From the NCBI RefSeq assembly GCF_000192865.1, contig NC_015276.1, positions 2,480,001-2,544,000 on the forward strand: a DNA stretch of 64,000 nt. The letters run 5' to 3'. Shown one piece after another: positions 42,261-51,188 of this stretch; the first letter of the stretch is position 1; each line of letters opens with the position of its first letter. Source of the stretch: Marinomonas mediterranea MMB-1 (GTDB lineage Bacteria > Pseudomonadota > Gammaproteobacteria > Pseudomonadales > Marinomonadaceae). The position numbers and the translations under genes were made by a program. The notes under the pieces are model-generated. The model was not told where the DNA came from. It made no database searches and was given only the letters and a program-made list of their open reading frames with translations.

Positions 42261-43478
42261 GTGCTAATTCGCAAATCCAATAAACTTGCAAACATTTGTT
42301 ATGAAATTCGTGGCCCCGTTTTGGAAGAAGCCATGCGCATGGAAGATGAAGGGCAACGAATCCTTAAGTTAAACATAGGTAACCCTGCCCCATTTGGTTT
42401 CGAAGCACCAGACGAAATTCTGGTCGACGTTATAAAAAACTTACCAACCGCCCAAGGCTACTGTGAATCGAAAGGCCTTTTTTCTGCCCGAAAGGCCGTC
42501 ATGCAAAAATATCAGGCGCTTGGCGTCAAATCAGCAGACGTTAACCATGTTTGGATGGGGAATGGCGTTAGTGAGTTGATTGTTATGGCAATGCAAGCAC
42601 TCCTTAATGACGGCGATGAAATCCTCGTCCCTGCGCCTGATTATCCGCTATGGACTGCTGCCGCTACCCTTTCAGGTGGTTATGTAAAACATTACTTATG
42701 CGATGAAGACAACGGCTGGCAACCAGACCTTCAAGATATCAAATCGAAGATAAGCAACAAAACAAAAGCACTGGTTATTATCAACCCTAACAACCCAACG
42801 GGTGCTGTATATACAAAGGAAACGCTGCAAGGACTGGTAGCACTGGCAGAAGAACATGGCTTATTACTGTTTTCTGACGAAATATACGACAAAATTTTGT
42901 ACGATGGCGCGACTCATTTGCCAACTTCCACACTGACCGAAGGACGCATTCCCTGCATCACATTCGGAGGCTTGTCGAAGGTATATCGTACCGCTGGATT
43001 TAGAGCAGGCTGGATGATCCTAACTGGCCCTAAAGTTGGCGTAACGGACTATATTGCAGGGTTGGACATGCTGAGTTCAATGCGTCTTTGTGCCAATGTT
43101 CCCGCTCAGCATGCAGTTCAAACGGCGCTTGGCGGTTATCAAAGTATAAACGAATTGATAGTGCCAGGCGGCAGGCTTTACGAACAACGTAAAGTCGCAT
43201 GGGAAACACTCAACAACATCCCTGGCGTGACGTGCCACCAGCCCGAAGGCGCACTGTACTTGTTCCCTAAGTTAGATCGTAAAATGTACGACATTCGAAA
43301 CGACATCGACATCGTGCTTCAGTTCTTAAAAGAGGAAAAGGTACTGATAGTACAGGGTACTGGGTTCAACTGGCCGACCCATGACCACGTTCGCTTTGTG
43401 TTCTTGCCACATGTCGAAGAACTACAACCAGCAATGTCTCGTTTTGCTGACTTTCTACACCGTATGCGCACTAAATAA
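42261..43478 (+). CDS. alaA: Glutamate-pyruvate aminotransferase AlaA type
   Basis: PLP-dependent class I aminotransferase of 405 residues making alanine from pyruvate and glutamate. The protein follows E. coli AlaA closely: LNIGNPAPFGFEAPDEILVD near residue 32, APDYPLWTAA, NPNNPTGAVY, SDEIYDKILYDGA, and FGGLSKVYRTAGFRAGW with the PLP-binding lysine near residue 241. Start is GTG at 42261 with AAGGA at 8 bases. It is probably monocistronic. Confidence 0.94.
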   Translation: MLIRKSNKLANICYEIRGPVLEEAMRMEDEGQRILKLNIGNPAPFGFEAPDEILVDVIKNLPTAQGYCESKGLFSARKAVMQKYQALGVKSADVNHVWMGNGVSELIVMAMQALLNDGDEILVPAPDYPLWTAAATLSGGYVKHYLCDEDNGWQPDLQDIKSKISNKTKALVIINPNNPTGAVYTKETLQGLVALAEEHGLLLFSDEIYDKILYDGATHLPTSTLTEGRIPCITFGGLSKVYRTAGFRAGWMILTGPKVGVTDYIAGLDMLSSMRLCANVPAQHAVQTALGGYQSINELIVPGGRLYEQRKVAWETLNNIPGVTCHQPEGALYLFPKLDRKMYDIRNDIDIVLQFLKEEKVLIVQGTGFNWPTHDHVRFVFLPHVEELQPAMSRFADFLHRMRTK

Positions 43479-43609
43479 GCCACGCATTCGCTACCAATCT
43501 GAGCGAGCGTTGCACTGATAAAACTCAGACTTTATTAGTGCGACGCCATTAGCGCTAGAGATGAAGAGGCACAAGCAAGTAATAAATTTCGCTTATACTT
43601 CTTCATTAC

Positions 43610-43637
43610 CTTGAAATACCCTTCACTGCCCCTATGA
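43610..43637 (+). promoter_or_regulatory. Sigma-32 (heat-shock) promoter of htpX
   Basis: CTTGAA at 43610-43615 and CCCCTATGA at 43629-43637 are 13 bases apart, matching the RpoH consensus (CTTGAAA, 11-15 bases, CCCCATNT) with one change. It lies about 75 bases before the htpX ATG. Confidence 0.8.
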
Positions 43638-43712
43638 TGCTCAGAAAGAGAGACAAAGAACTCCTTGTAAGGAAAGTTGTCTCACTTTCATATAACTATA
43701 TTGGAGCTCTCA

Positions 43713-44591
43713 ATGCGTATCTTACTTTTCTTGGTGACAAACATCGCCGTTCTCGTGGTTGCGAGTATTGTTCTAAGCCTACTCGGCGTAGACAGATACA
43801 TCTCAAGTACAGGACTCAACTTAACCTCTCTGCTCATATTTTGTGCCGTATTTGGCTTCACTGGCAGCTTCATCTCGCTATTTATATCGAAGTGGATGGC
43901 GAAACGAAGCACGGGCGCAAATATCATCACTCAGCCACAAAATCACAAAGAAGCTTGGTTACTCGATACCGTTACCAGACTTTCAAAAGAAGCCGGCATC
44001 AAAACGCCTGAAGTGGCGATATTCCCCTCACACGACGCCAACGCTTTTGCGACGGGCTGGAACAAAAACGACGCACTCGTGGCGGTTTCTAGCGGTATGA
44101 TGGATCGGTTCCCACCAGACGAAATAGAAGCCGTGGTGGGTCATGAGATTGGTCACGTGGCAAATGGCGACATGGTTACACTGACCTTAGTACAAGGCGT
44201 CGTCAATACGTTTGTCATGTTCTTCGCACGTATTGCTGCCTACGCTGTCGATCAATTTATGCGTAAAGATGACGAAGAAGGCAGCGTTGGTATGACCTAC
44301 TATATTACGTCTTTTATTTTCGAGATTCTTTTTGGCATTCTGGCGTCGACCATTGTAATGTGGTTCTCTCGCTACCGTGAATTCCGTGCAGATGAAGCAG
44401 GCGCTCGCCTAGCCAGTAAAGGGTCAATGATCGCGGCACTCGCTCGTTTGCAACAAGAGCACGAAGAATCACATATGCCTGAAGGCATGCTAGCGTTTGG
44501 TATCCGCTTAGGCAGAAGTCCAAAGTTGGGTGAACTGTTTGCTAGTCACCCTCCAATTGAAAAGCGCATACACGCGTTGCAACAGCTTTAA
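43713..44591 (+). CDS. htpX: Protease HtpX
   Basis: Inner-membrane zinc metalloprotease (292 residues, like E. coli HtpX) in membrane-protein quality control. Two N-terminal membrane segments (residues about 4-22 and 33-53), the zinc motif GHEIGHVANGD near residue 142, two further membrane segments, and the third zinc ligand region RYREFRADEAGARLA. The ATG at 43713 is preferred (MRILLFLVTNIAVL) over an in-frame start 12 codons earlier; GGAG sits at a good distance. Heat-shock control is indicated by the sigma-32 promoter upstream. Confidence 0.97.
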   Translation: MRILLFLVTNIAVLVVASIVLSLLGVDRYISSTGLNLTSLLIFCAVFGFTGSFISLFISKWMAKRSTGANIITQPQNHKEAWLLDTVTRLSKEAGIKTPEVAIFPSHDANAFATGWNKNDALVAVSSGMMDRFPPDEIEAVVGHEIGHVANGDMVTLTLVQGVVNTFVMFFARIAAYAVDQFMRKDDEEGSVGMTYYITSFIFEILFGILASTIVMWFSRYREFRADEAGARLASKGSMIAALARLQQEHEESHMPEGMLAFGIRLGRSPKLGELFASHPPIEKRIHALQQL

Positions 44592-44660
44592 ACACGGAAC
44601 TTGAAGCCGCACAACACCCATAACGTGAACGTAACGTTATAAAGCGAACGTTTCGCCTCT

Positions 44661-44690
44661 AAAATGCCTTCTTCTGGAAGGCATTTTTAT
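44661..44690 (+). terminator. Terminator after htpX
   Basis: AAAATGCCTTC (44661-44671) pairs with GAAGGCATTTT (44677-44687) around TTCTG, followed by TTATTT. It lies 70 bases past the htpX stop. Confidence 0.85.
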
Positions 44691-44743
44691 TTCCGATAAT
44701 TTTTTTGTTACTATCGCCATAAGCCTACACTAATGAGCCACAA

Positions 44744-45991
44744 ATGACGCCCAGTCCGATAATCGATAACTTAGAGCAACTCGCGAACCCTTTCACTCAA
44801 TTCGATCATATTGTTTCGCCACTGCAAACGCAGATCAAACTTCTAGAAGAAGTCGATTACAAAAGGGACCTTCAGCTCGCCTTATGCTTCATCTACAGTT
44901 ACAACGGCTCTAAGGCGACGTTTAATTCTTATCGCCGAGAGGTTGAGCGCCTTATTCTCTGGTCTTGGTTTGTTAATGAATCCCCTACCTCCAGCTTAAG
45001 GCGAGACCAAGTTGAAGAATTTATACATTTTTGCGTGTCGCCACCAGAGGACTGGATTGGCACCAAAAACGTAGCACGATACAAAAACCATATGGGTCAA
45101 CGCGTACCAAATAAAGAATGGCGCCCTTTTGTATCACATATATCCAAGGTCGAATTTAGAAATGGAGAAAACCCTAAGTCCTCGCAGTTTTCACTCTCTC
45201 AAGCCGCCATTCGCGCTATTTTCTCAATACTGTCGTCTTACTATGGATTCTTGATGCAAGAAGAGGCAATCAGTCAAAACCCAGTTGCTCTGATTCGTCA
45301 AAAAAGTAAATTTGTAAAAAAAGAAATTACCAGGCGACAAGTTAGGCGTATCTCAAACCTACAATGGGATTACGTGATAGAAACGGCAGAAATGCTCGCA
45401 GAGCAAGACCCGAACATGCATGAGCGCACCTTGTTTATCATGAACGCGCTTTTAGGGATGTACTTACGTATCTCTGAATTGGTCGCAGATGAACGTTCTG
45501 CCCCCGTTATGGGAGACTTTATTAAAGACGCCGACGGTCATTGGTGGTTCAAAGTGCTCTCAAAAGGCAACAAAGAGCGCCTAGTGAGCGTCTCGGATGA
45601 AATGCTAACAGCTTTAACGCGTTACCGCCGCTTTAGGGACTTACCTGATTTACCTACCGTGGCAGAAATGACGCCCGTGATCCCTAAAAATCGTGGCAAG
45701 GGCGCCATGACAAGCTCACGTCAAGTGCGAAACATTGTCCAATTTTGTTTTGATTCGGCTTATCAGAGAATGTGTGAAGACGGAATGAAAACAGACGCCG
45801 AAGATTTGCGCGTTGCAACCGTGCATTGGCTACGACATACGGGAATATCTGAGGATGTAAAAGTCAGACCTAAAGAGCATGTAAGAGAAGACGCTGGGCA
45901 CGCAAGTATGGCAACAACCGATCGATACATAGACACAGAATATCGTGAACGCCACGCCAGTGCTAAAAAGAAAGCGCTACGACCTGTTTAG
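44744..45991 (+). CDS. Orphan tyrosine recombinase / site-specific integrase
   Basis: 415-residue recombinase. Residues about 25-190 form a SAM-like core-binding domain; the catalytic domain has the arginine in MYLRISELV, lysine in LSKGNKERLV, HWLRHTG (H-x-x-R), a second histidine in EDAGHASMAT and the nucleophilic tyrosine in TDRYIDTEYR. All five or six active residues are present. No prophage, excisionase, or tandem att-like repeats flank it, and it lies between core genes htpX and moaE, sharing overlapping stop codons with moaE (45988-45991). Similar lone integrases exist in Pseudomonas-like genomes; function unknown. Confidence 0.9.
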   Translation: MTPSPIIDNLEQLANPFTQFDHIVSPLQTQIKLLEEVDYKRDLQLALCFIYSYNGSKATFNSYRREVERLILWSWFVNESPTSSLRRDQVEEFIHFCVSPPEDWIGTKNVARYKNHMGQRVPNKEWRPFVSHISKVEFRNGENPKSSQFSLSQAAIRAIFSILSSYYGFLMQEEAISQNPVALIRQKSKFVKKEITRRQVRRISNLQWDYVIETAEMLAEQDPNMHERTLFIMNALLGMYLRISELVADERSAPVMGDFIKDADGHWWFKVLSKGNKERLVSVSDEMLTALTRYRRFRDLPDLPTVAEMTPVIPKNRGKGAMTSSRQVRNIVQFCFDSAYQRMCEDGMKTDAEDLRVATVHWLRHTGISEDVKVRPKEHVREDAGHASMATTDRYIDTEYRERHASAKKKALRPV

Positions 45992-46494
45992 CGCCAACGG
46001 TCTAAACTCTGCTTATCATGGTCTTTGGCTTCTACCCACGCACCTTTGCCCGCAACGGTTTCTTTTTTCCAGAATGCCGCTCGGCTTTTTAGATAGTCCA
46101 TTATGTATTCACACGCTTCGAACGCCTCCGTTCGGTGAGCGGCGCTCGCGCCAACAAATACAATTTGGTCACTAATGTTTAACCGCCCCACTCGATGAAC
46201 CACGGTCACCGCCTGCAACCCCCATCGATTCGTCGCTTCTTCAACGATCGACGCCATGTTTTTTTCCGTCATTCCAGGATAGTGCTCAAGTTCAAAGGCC
46301 GCATCAACAGCAACCGAATGGTGTTCGGCACCAGCGAAATCTCTGACCAAACCAACAAACATAGCAATGCCGCCCGTCGCTTTGTCTAAGGATAAACCAC
46401 TGTATAAATCTGCCACTGAAAAGTCGTCGGTCTGAACGCTAATAACAGTCTTAACTGACTTCTTAACGTCTATATTTACTTTTTGATATGCCAT
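45988..46494 (-). CDS. moaE: Molybdopterin synthase catalytic subunit
   Basis: Large subunit (168 residues) of molybdopterin synthase, inserting sulfur from MoaD thiocarboxylate into cPMP. GGIAMFVGLVRDF, HRVGRLNISDQIVFVGASAAHRTEAFEACEYIMDYLK (core VGRLNISDQIV) and FWKKETVAG are the conserved segments; FWKKE contains the catalytic lysine. A short tandem repeat separates it from moaD. Confidence 0.95.
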   Translation of the reverse strand: MAYQKVNIDVKKSVKTVISVQTDDFSVADLYSGLSLDKATGGIAMFVGLVRDFAGAEHHSVAVDAAFELEHYPGMTEKNMASIVEEATNRWGLQAVTVVHRVGRLNISDQIVFVGASAAHRTEAFEACEYIMDYLKSRAAFWKKETVAGKGAWVEAKDHDKQSLDRWR

Positions 46495-46501
46495 TTACAC
46501 T

Positions 46502-46561
46502 CTCGAACTAAAAACACTCGAACTAGAAACTCTCGACCTAGATACACTCGAACTAACCACC
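46502..46561. repeat. Four imperfect 15-base tandem repeats between moaD and moaE
   Basis: Units begin at 46502, 46517, 46532 and 46547, each starting CTCGAMCTA. The unit length is a multiple of three. Read on the minus strand from the end of moaD, each unit supplies a TAG in the moaD frame, so the stop codon region appears to have been copied in tandem. The last unit ends at the moaE ribosome site. Confidence 0.75.
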
Positions 46562-46807
46562 GGTTACTGGAGGAAAAAACGCAACTTCCGTTACACTTAA
46601 TGGATCGATAATATCGCCATCTCTCGCAAACTCTTGATCAATAGCCGCTTTGGTTTTCGACGACGCCAACTCAGGCTGAGCGTATTGACTTGCTAACCGC
46701 TCTTTGAGATCGGATACAGATAAAGACGCGTCTAATTCGATTACTTCGGAGTCTTTGCCCAGCATTTCTTTAATTGAAGCAAAGTACACCACTTTAATTT
46801 TCGCCAT
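46553..46807 (-). CDS. moaD: Molybdopterin synthase sulfur carrier subunit
   Basis: Ubiquitin-fold small subunit of 84 residues ending in the obligatory Gly-Gly (PPVTGG) that is thiocarboxylated by MoeB. IKVVYFASIKEMLGKDSEVIE is a normal MoaD N-terminus. The ATG at 46807 overlaps the moaC stop (TGATG); a GTG at 46810 is possible. Confidence 0.94.
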   Translation of the reverse strand: MAKIKVVYFASIKEMLGKDSEVIELDASLSVSDLKERLASQYAQPELASSKTKAAIDQEFARDGDIIDPLSVTEVAFFPPVTGG

Positions 46808-47313
46808 CACTTACTTCCCTCTTGATCTATATTCCAATTTCCACTCTTGCCGCCCGTTTTGGTCAGCAAGCCAGTTTCTTTAATAGTGATGCCTTTATCG
46901 ACCGCCTTACACATATCATAAAGTGTCAGCGCGGCTACGCTGGCTCCCGTCAAAGCTTCCATTTCTACGCCCGTTTTACCACTAAGCTTGCACGTACAGC
47001 GTATTTCAATTTGAGACTCGTTAATCGGCTCGATATCGAGCGTTATTTTTGTCAGCATCAAAGGATGACAAAGCGGAATAAGGTCCGGCGTTTTCTTTGC
47101 CGCCTGAATACCTGCGATTCTGACCGTCGCCAGCACATCCCCCTTGGGCAAACCACCTGCAATGACTTTCGCTAGGGTTTCTGGCTTCATTTCAACTAAC
47201 GCCCTTGCCGTCGCTGAACGCTCAGTTATCTGTTTATTGCCCACATCGACCATATGCGCATTCCCCTTCGCATCCAGATGCGTTAAGGACTCAGTGCCTA
47301 TTTCAGTACTCAT
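46807..47313 (-). CDS. moaC: Cyclic pyranopterin monophosphate synthase
   Basis: Second enzyme of molybdopterin synthesis, converting the MoaA product to cPMP; 168 residues. LTHLDAKGNAHMVDVGNK, KGDVLATVRIAGIQAAKKT (core ATVRIAGIQAAK) and IPLCHPL, TGVEMEALTGASVAALTLYDMCKA (core EMEALTG) are the family signatures. The ATG at 47313 is used because the in-frame stretch before it is hydrophobic and unlike MoaC. First gene of moaCDE; moaA is not in the window. Confidence 0.95.
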   Translation of the reverse strand: MSTEIGTESLTHLDAKGNAHMVDVGNKQITERSATARALVEMKPETLAKVIAGGLPKGDVLATVRIAGIQAAKKTPDLIPLCHPLMLTKITLDIEPINESQIEIRCTCKLSGKTGVEMEALTGASVAALTLYDMCKAVDKGITIKETGLLTKTGGKSGNWNIDQEGSK

Positions 47314-47491
47314 AAAAAACTCGAATAAAATCAAACAACCTATACTTGTAAAATAAACGAAAAATTGCAAGGACATAGGGGAGAAAATGCAAAATCGCTA
47401 CGACAATTAAGTGGGAAACGTCTCCATAGTTTGCGCTTCGAGTGAGTTCGGGCATAATATTGAAACACCAAGAGGCAAACACTAAATCACG

Positions 47492-48877
47492 ATGAGCCTG
47501 ATAGACGATTATCACATACTACAAATACCGGCAACGGCCACGGAACAAGATGTTAAAGCAGCCTTTAGACGTCTAGCTCGTCAGTATCATCCGGATAAAA
47601 ACCCAGATAACGATACAACGGAGTTGTTTCAACGGCTTCAATCAGCCTATCAAAACGTGCTGGACGCTATAAAGTCGGGAACGCAACCTCAGGACTGGCA
47701 ACCCTATCATTTTGCAAGTGAAGCAAAGCCCTCATCTTTTACGAAATCAGGCTTTAGCTTCAAAAATGATACGGCACAAGAAGAACTCGTACGCGAGAGG
47801 CAGCGCGCTTATGAAGAAATGAAGCGCAACAACGCCAAAAAGGACCAAGCAAGAGACGAAGCAATACGCGCCGCACGTAATACCCTGAATGAAAGAAGGG
47901 TAAAAGCCCTATACGAAGAGGCGTTTAAGCAAAAGAAATCATTCGACTACGGTTCAAAAAGCTCATCGCCGTATTCAGACGCAGACTCTCAACAAGAAAA
48001 CCTCTTTAAGCACTCAGACATCAATCCAAACAATGACACGACGACAAACACTCAATATCAGTTTGACAGTGAAACATTCCAAAACCCATTTTCATCCTTC
48101 GATACAGACAATACATCGTCTAAACAACCTAAACCAACAACAAGTCCGATTAGATTAAAGTCTGCAAAACTCGCCTTTCGAGCCACAACATATATTGCCT
48201 GTTTTGCAGCGGGCATTTACACAACCCTATATTGGCAAGAAGTAAATGTGCCAAACCCGAACACGGCAGAAGATGAAATTGGCTATATTGCTGGACTCTA
48301 CCCCAATCTAAGATTAGGCGATGCCTATACCCTAGACGTGACGCCTATGTATTCAGAGCCTAACTCATCGAACCCACCCCTAATGGACATCCCTTCGAAT
48401 TTAAACGTCACAGTTCAACAGGCGAAAGGGAATTGGCTGGCATTGAAATTTAGTAATCACACTGGGTGGGCAAGCGCATCAAAGTTTGGTTTCGGAACGT
48501 TTGAAAATGCTGAGATTTATGGCTGTCACGGTCATCCAGGTATCGCTCCCGATCATGGGGAATTAGTAGAGCGTACTAACGGCTCGCATAAAAAGCCCGC
48601 TGGCAAGAGTCGGTTACGCGTACTCAATCAGCTACCTCACGCGAGCATGTTGCGATTTGAGTCGTTAGAAGGAGCGCCTCCGTTTGCCATCTACCTTCAT
48701 GCCAAACAAGCCCTTGCGGCCAATTACATCCCTAGAGGCAAATACAAATTGGTTTTAGAAACAGGTTCCCTGTATCATCGCGCCTGCCAACATTTTGTTT
48801 TTAATGATCAAGAACACACCTTAATGGACTCTGTTGATTTTACGAGCACTGAACGCTCAATCACATTGCGCCCTTAA
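47492..48877 (+). CDS. Membrane-anchored J-domain protein
   Basis: Co-chaperone-like protein of 461 residues. J domain at residues 6-70 with the HPD tripeptide at 33-35 (RQYHPDKNP), then a charged helical region rich in KKDQARDEAIRAARNTLNE-like sequence (about 100-150), a Ser/Gln-rich linker, one membrane segment near 231-248, and a C-terminal domain of about 190 residues that has SH3-like features (NWLALKFSNHTGWASASKFG). Without Gly/Phe or zinc regions it is a class III J-protein. It should recruit DnaK to the inner membrane, with the C-terminal domain probably periplasmic. Divergent from moaC. Confidence 0.82.
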   Translation: MSLIDDYHILQIPATATEQDVKAAFRRLARQYHPDKNPDNDTTELFQRLQSAYQNVLDAIKSGTQPQDWQPYHFASEAKPSSFTKSGFSFKNDTAQEELVRERQRAYEEMKRNNAKKDQARDEAIRAARNTLNERRVKALYEEAFKQKKSFDYGSKSSSPYSDADSQQENLFKHSDINPNNDTTTNTQYQFDSETFQNPFSSFDTDNTSSKQPKPTTSPIRLKSAKLAFRATTYIACFAAGIYTTLYWQEVNVPNPNTAEDEIGYIAGLYPNLRLGDAYTLDVTPMYSEPNSSNPPLMDIPSNLNVTVQQAKGNWLALKFSNHTGWASASKFGFGTFENAEIYGCHGHPGIAPDHGELVERTNGSHKKPAGKSRLRVLNQLPHASMLRFESLEGAPPFAIYLHAKQALAANYIPRGKYKLVLETGSLYHRACQHFVFNDQEHTLMDSVDFTSTERSITLRP

Positions 48878-48902
48878 GGCCTAATAGAGAAATACAAGTT
48901 TC

Positions 48903-49661
48903 ATGTTAAGTAACATCAGAATCGTTTTAATTAACACCTTCCATCCTGGAAACGTCGGCGCGATTGCACGCGCAATGAAAAATATGGGCCTTTCTAATCT
49001 GTATCTGGTGGATCCAAATGACTACCCTTCTGATGAAGCGACCAGTCGCGCGGCAGGTGCGGTTGATCTATTAGAAAACGCGACGATTGTTAGCACTCTT
49101 GAAGAAGCCATTTCAGATTGTAGCTTGGTTATTGGCACCAGCGCGCGTCATAGAACCTTCCAGCTTCCTATTATGAATGCTCGAGAATGTGCTGAAACGG
49201 TCATCCCAGAAGCAAAACAACACGATGTCGCCATTGTGTTTGGACGTGAGACAACAGGTCTCCTGAACGAAGAAATTGCTCAATGCCATCGCCAAGTATA
49301 TATCGACGCTAACGACGAATACCCGGTTCTAAATATATCCCAAGCAGTACAAATCGTTGCTTACGAGATTTGGATGGCGAATCAAGATCAATCCATCCAT
49401 GCGAAGGAAACCGCCGAGTACCCTCGTAAAAAAGAAATGGACCTGTTCCATGAGCATTTAGAAGAAACGCTCTACGGCTTAAATTTCATCATCAAAAACC
49501 ACCCAGGCAAAGTCCTTGAGAAACTCCAAAGATTCTTCAATCGTTCTCGCCCTGAAAAACAAGAGCTTGGTATTTTACGCGGTGTATTAGCCGCCGTTCA
49601 GCGCGAAGCCAATCTAACACCTTCGACCAAGAACAGCGACGCAAAAGACGGCTCAGAATAG
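48903..49661 (+). CDS. trmJ: tRNA (cytidine/uridine-2'-O-)-methyltransferase TrmJ
   Basis: SPOUT methyltransferase (252 residues) modifying position 32 of tRNAs using SAM. NTFHPGNVGAIARAMKNMG is the N-terminal motif 1; VFGRETTGLLNEEIAQC motif 2; YPVLNISQAVQIVAYEIW motif 3 (the knot). The C-terminal helical extension is typical of TrmJ dimers. It follows the J-domain gene after 25 bases; in many gammaproteobacteria trmJ precedes iscR, which is not here. Confidence 0.94.
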   Translation: MLSNIRIVLINTFHPGNVGAIARAMKNMGLSNLYLVDPNDYPSDEATSRAAGAVDLLENATIVSTLEEAISDCSLVIGTSARHRTFQLPIMNARECAETVIPEAKQHDVAIVFGRETTGLLNEEIAQCHRQVYIDANDEYPVLNISQAVQIVAYEIWMANQDQSIHAKETAEYPRKKEMDLFHEHLEETLYGLNFIIKNHPGKVLEKLQRFFNRSRPEKQELGILRGVLAAVQREANLTPSTKNSDAKDGSE

Positions 49662-49827
49662 TAAACATAGCAAAGACTCACGACGTGGGGTACGTGAAAG
49701 ATCATCACCACTCCACTATTAAGCAGCCTACCTATCAATCTCCATATTTGATCCAAACAACACTTCGTTTTTTCACGCTACCATTAACAGAACTTAAATT
49801 AGACGATGAAAACAGAAGGATTAAATA

Positions 49828-50820
49828 ATGTCTTACAAAGCCATCACTCTAAAAAAACGCCCTGAAACCGTTATCAGCGAAGACCTGTTTGATGTTGTAG
49901 AACTCAACCAGCCTGACCTTTTGGATGGACAAGTACTGGTTAAACTTAGTCACCTTTCTCTCGACCCTGCCATGCGAGGATGGATGAGCCCTGACGAAAA
50001 CAGCTACATTCCGCCCGTGAAACTTGGCGATGTTATGCGTGCAAGCGGTGTAGGCGACATTGTCGAATCTAAGAATGAGCAATTTCCGGTTGGCACCCGA
50101 GTAATGGGCCTAATGGGCTTAACAGAGTACGCTGTGAGTGATGGTTCAAATCTGAACATTGTTCCCAAAGAGATACCTCAAGAAGCGATCCTTTCCGTTG
50201 TCGCTCTTCCTGGAGTGACAGCATATCACGGCCTTTTCGAGGTCCTTAAGCCACAAAAGGGTCAAACGATTGCCATTACGGCAGCAGCAGGATCCGTTGG
50301 CTCATTGGTTGGTCAAATGGCGAAAAACCTTGGCCTTACCGTCATAGGTGTCGCTGGAACGAACGAAAAATGTCAGTGGTTAACAGAAGAACTTGGCTTT
50401 GACCATGCTTTAAACTACAAAGCCGACGACTTCCAAAACCAGCTTACAAACGCATCCAGCAACGGAATCGACCTCTTTTTCGAAAATACGGGTGGGACAG
50501 CACAAGCCCCTATTTTTAATGCCATGAATGCACACGGCCGTATCGCCGTCTGTGGCCTTATCGCAGAATACAACAAAACCGAAGCCTCAGCAGGGCCGAG
50601 CTGGGTTGGTATAATCAAGAAGCGCTTAAACATCCAAGGCTTTACGATGCCCGATCATTTTCACAAATTCCCCGAATATGGCAAAGCACTTGGCCAAATG
50701 TTGATGAAGGGCGAGCTTAAATACAGAGCCCACACTCTCGAAGGCATCAACAGCGCCACTTCCGGTATCAACTTACTGTTTAGCGGCGAAAATAAAGGCA
50801 AGCTTATTGTTAAGCTGTAA
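49828..50820 (+). CDS. NADP-dependent oxidoreductase, CurA/YncB-like (MDR family)
   Basis: Zinc-free medium-chain reductase of 330 residues that reduces alkenals/alkenones with NADPH. LSLDPAMRGWMSPDENSYIPPVKLGDVMRASGVG (core DPAMRGWM) is typical; ITAAAGSVGSLVGQMAK is the nucleotide-binding loop; FFENTGG is the later substrate-binding segment. Function in detoxifying reactive carbonyls is inferred. AGGA is seven bases before the ATG. Confidence 0.9.
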   Translation: MSYKAITLKKRPETVISEDLFDVVELNQPDLLDGQVLVKLSHLSLDPAMRGWMSPDENSYIPPVKLGDVMRASGVGDIVESKNEQFPVGTRVMGLMGLTEYAVSDGSNLNIVPKEIPQEAILSVVALPGVTAYHGLFEVLKPQKGQTIAITAAAGSVGSLVGQMAKNLGLTVIGVAGTNEKCQWLTEELGFDHALNYKADDFQNQLTNASSNGIDLFFENTGGTAQAPIFNAMNAHGRIAVCGLIAEYNKTEASAGPSWVGIIKKRLNIQGFTMPDHFHKFPEYGKALGQMLMKGELKYRAHTLEGINSATSGINLLFSGENKGKLIVKL

Positions 50821-51188
50821 CGTCGTTTTACCTGCTCACAGTAGCCTTTATACAGTATAGCGATCGGGTCAAACATACGGAAAAATTCGTTATGATTCTC
50901 TGTATTTTCGACCTGACACGCTAACCTAGTCTTCTATCTTGACGTTATAGTCAACTTTTTTGCTTTAACGGATCGGCGTTAAGATTAATAGCTTGACTAA
51001 AAGCTGCTTCAGAGTAACCTCCCTGTCACTTTTCAGACCTATCCTAGTTACATAACTTACAAAAGAAATCGTTTGAATACGGCGGCCATTCTCATTGCCG
51101 TCGAGGTTTTTTAACTAACTTTTATAATTATTCAACGTTTTGAAAAGGTCTTTGACGTAATTAATCTCCGAAAGTAAGGACTCTACCT
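50821..51188. other. Intergenic region before the second chemoreceptor; no gene seen
   Basis: 368 AT-rich bases. A GC-containing hairpin-like stretch at 51079-51101 (ACGGC/GCCGT) is followed by GAGGTTTTTT, which could terminate a short transcript. GTAAGGA precedes the chemoreceptor ATG. No long ORF or recognised RNA. Confidence 0.35.

Noticed and set aside
44592..44743. att site flanking the tyrosine recombinase
   Set aside because: The only structure here is the htpX terminator; no matching copy was seen downstream and no tRNA gene adjoins it.
47314..47491. Molybdenum-cofactor riboswitch before moaC
   Set aside because: The 180-base divergent gap shows no extended conserved pairing of the type expected.
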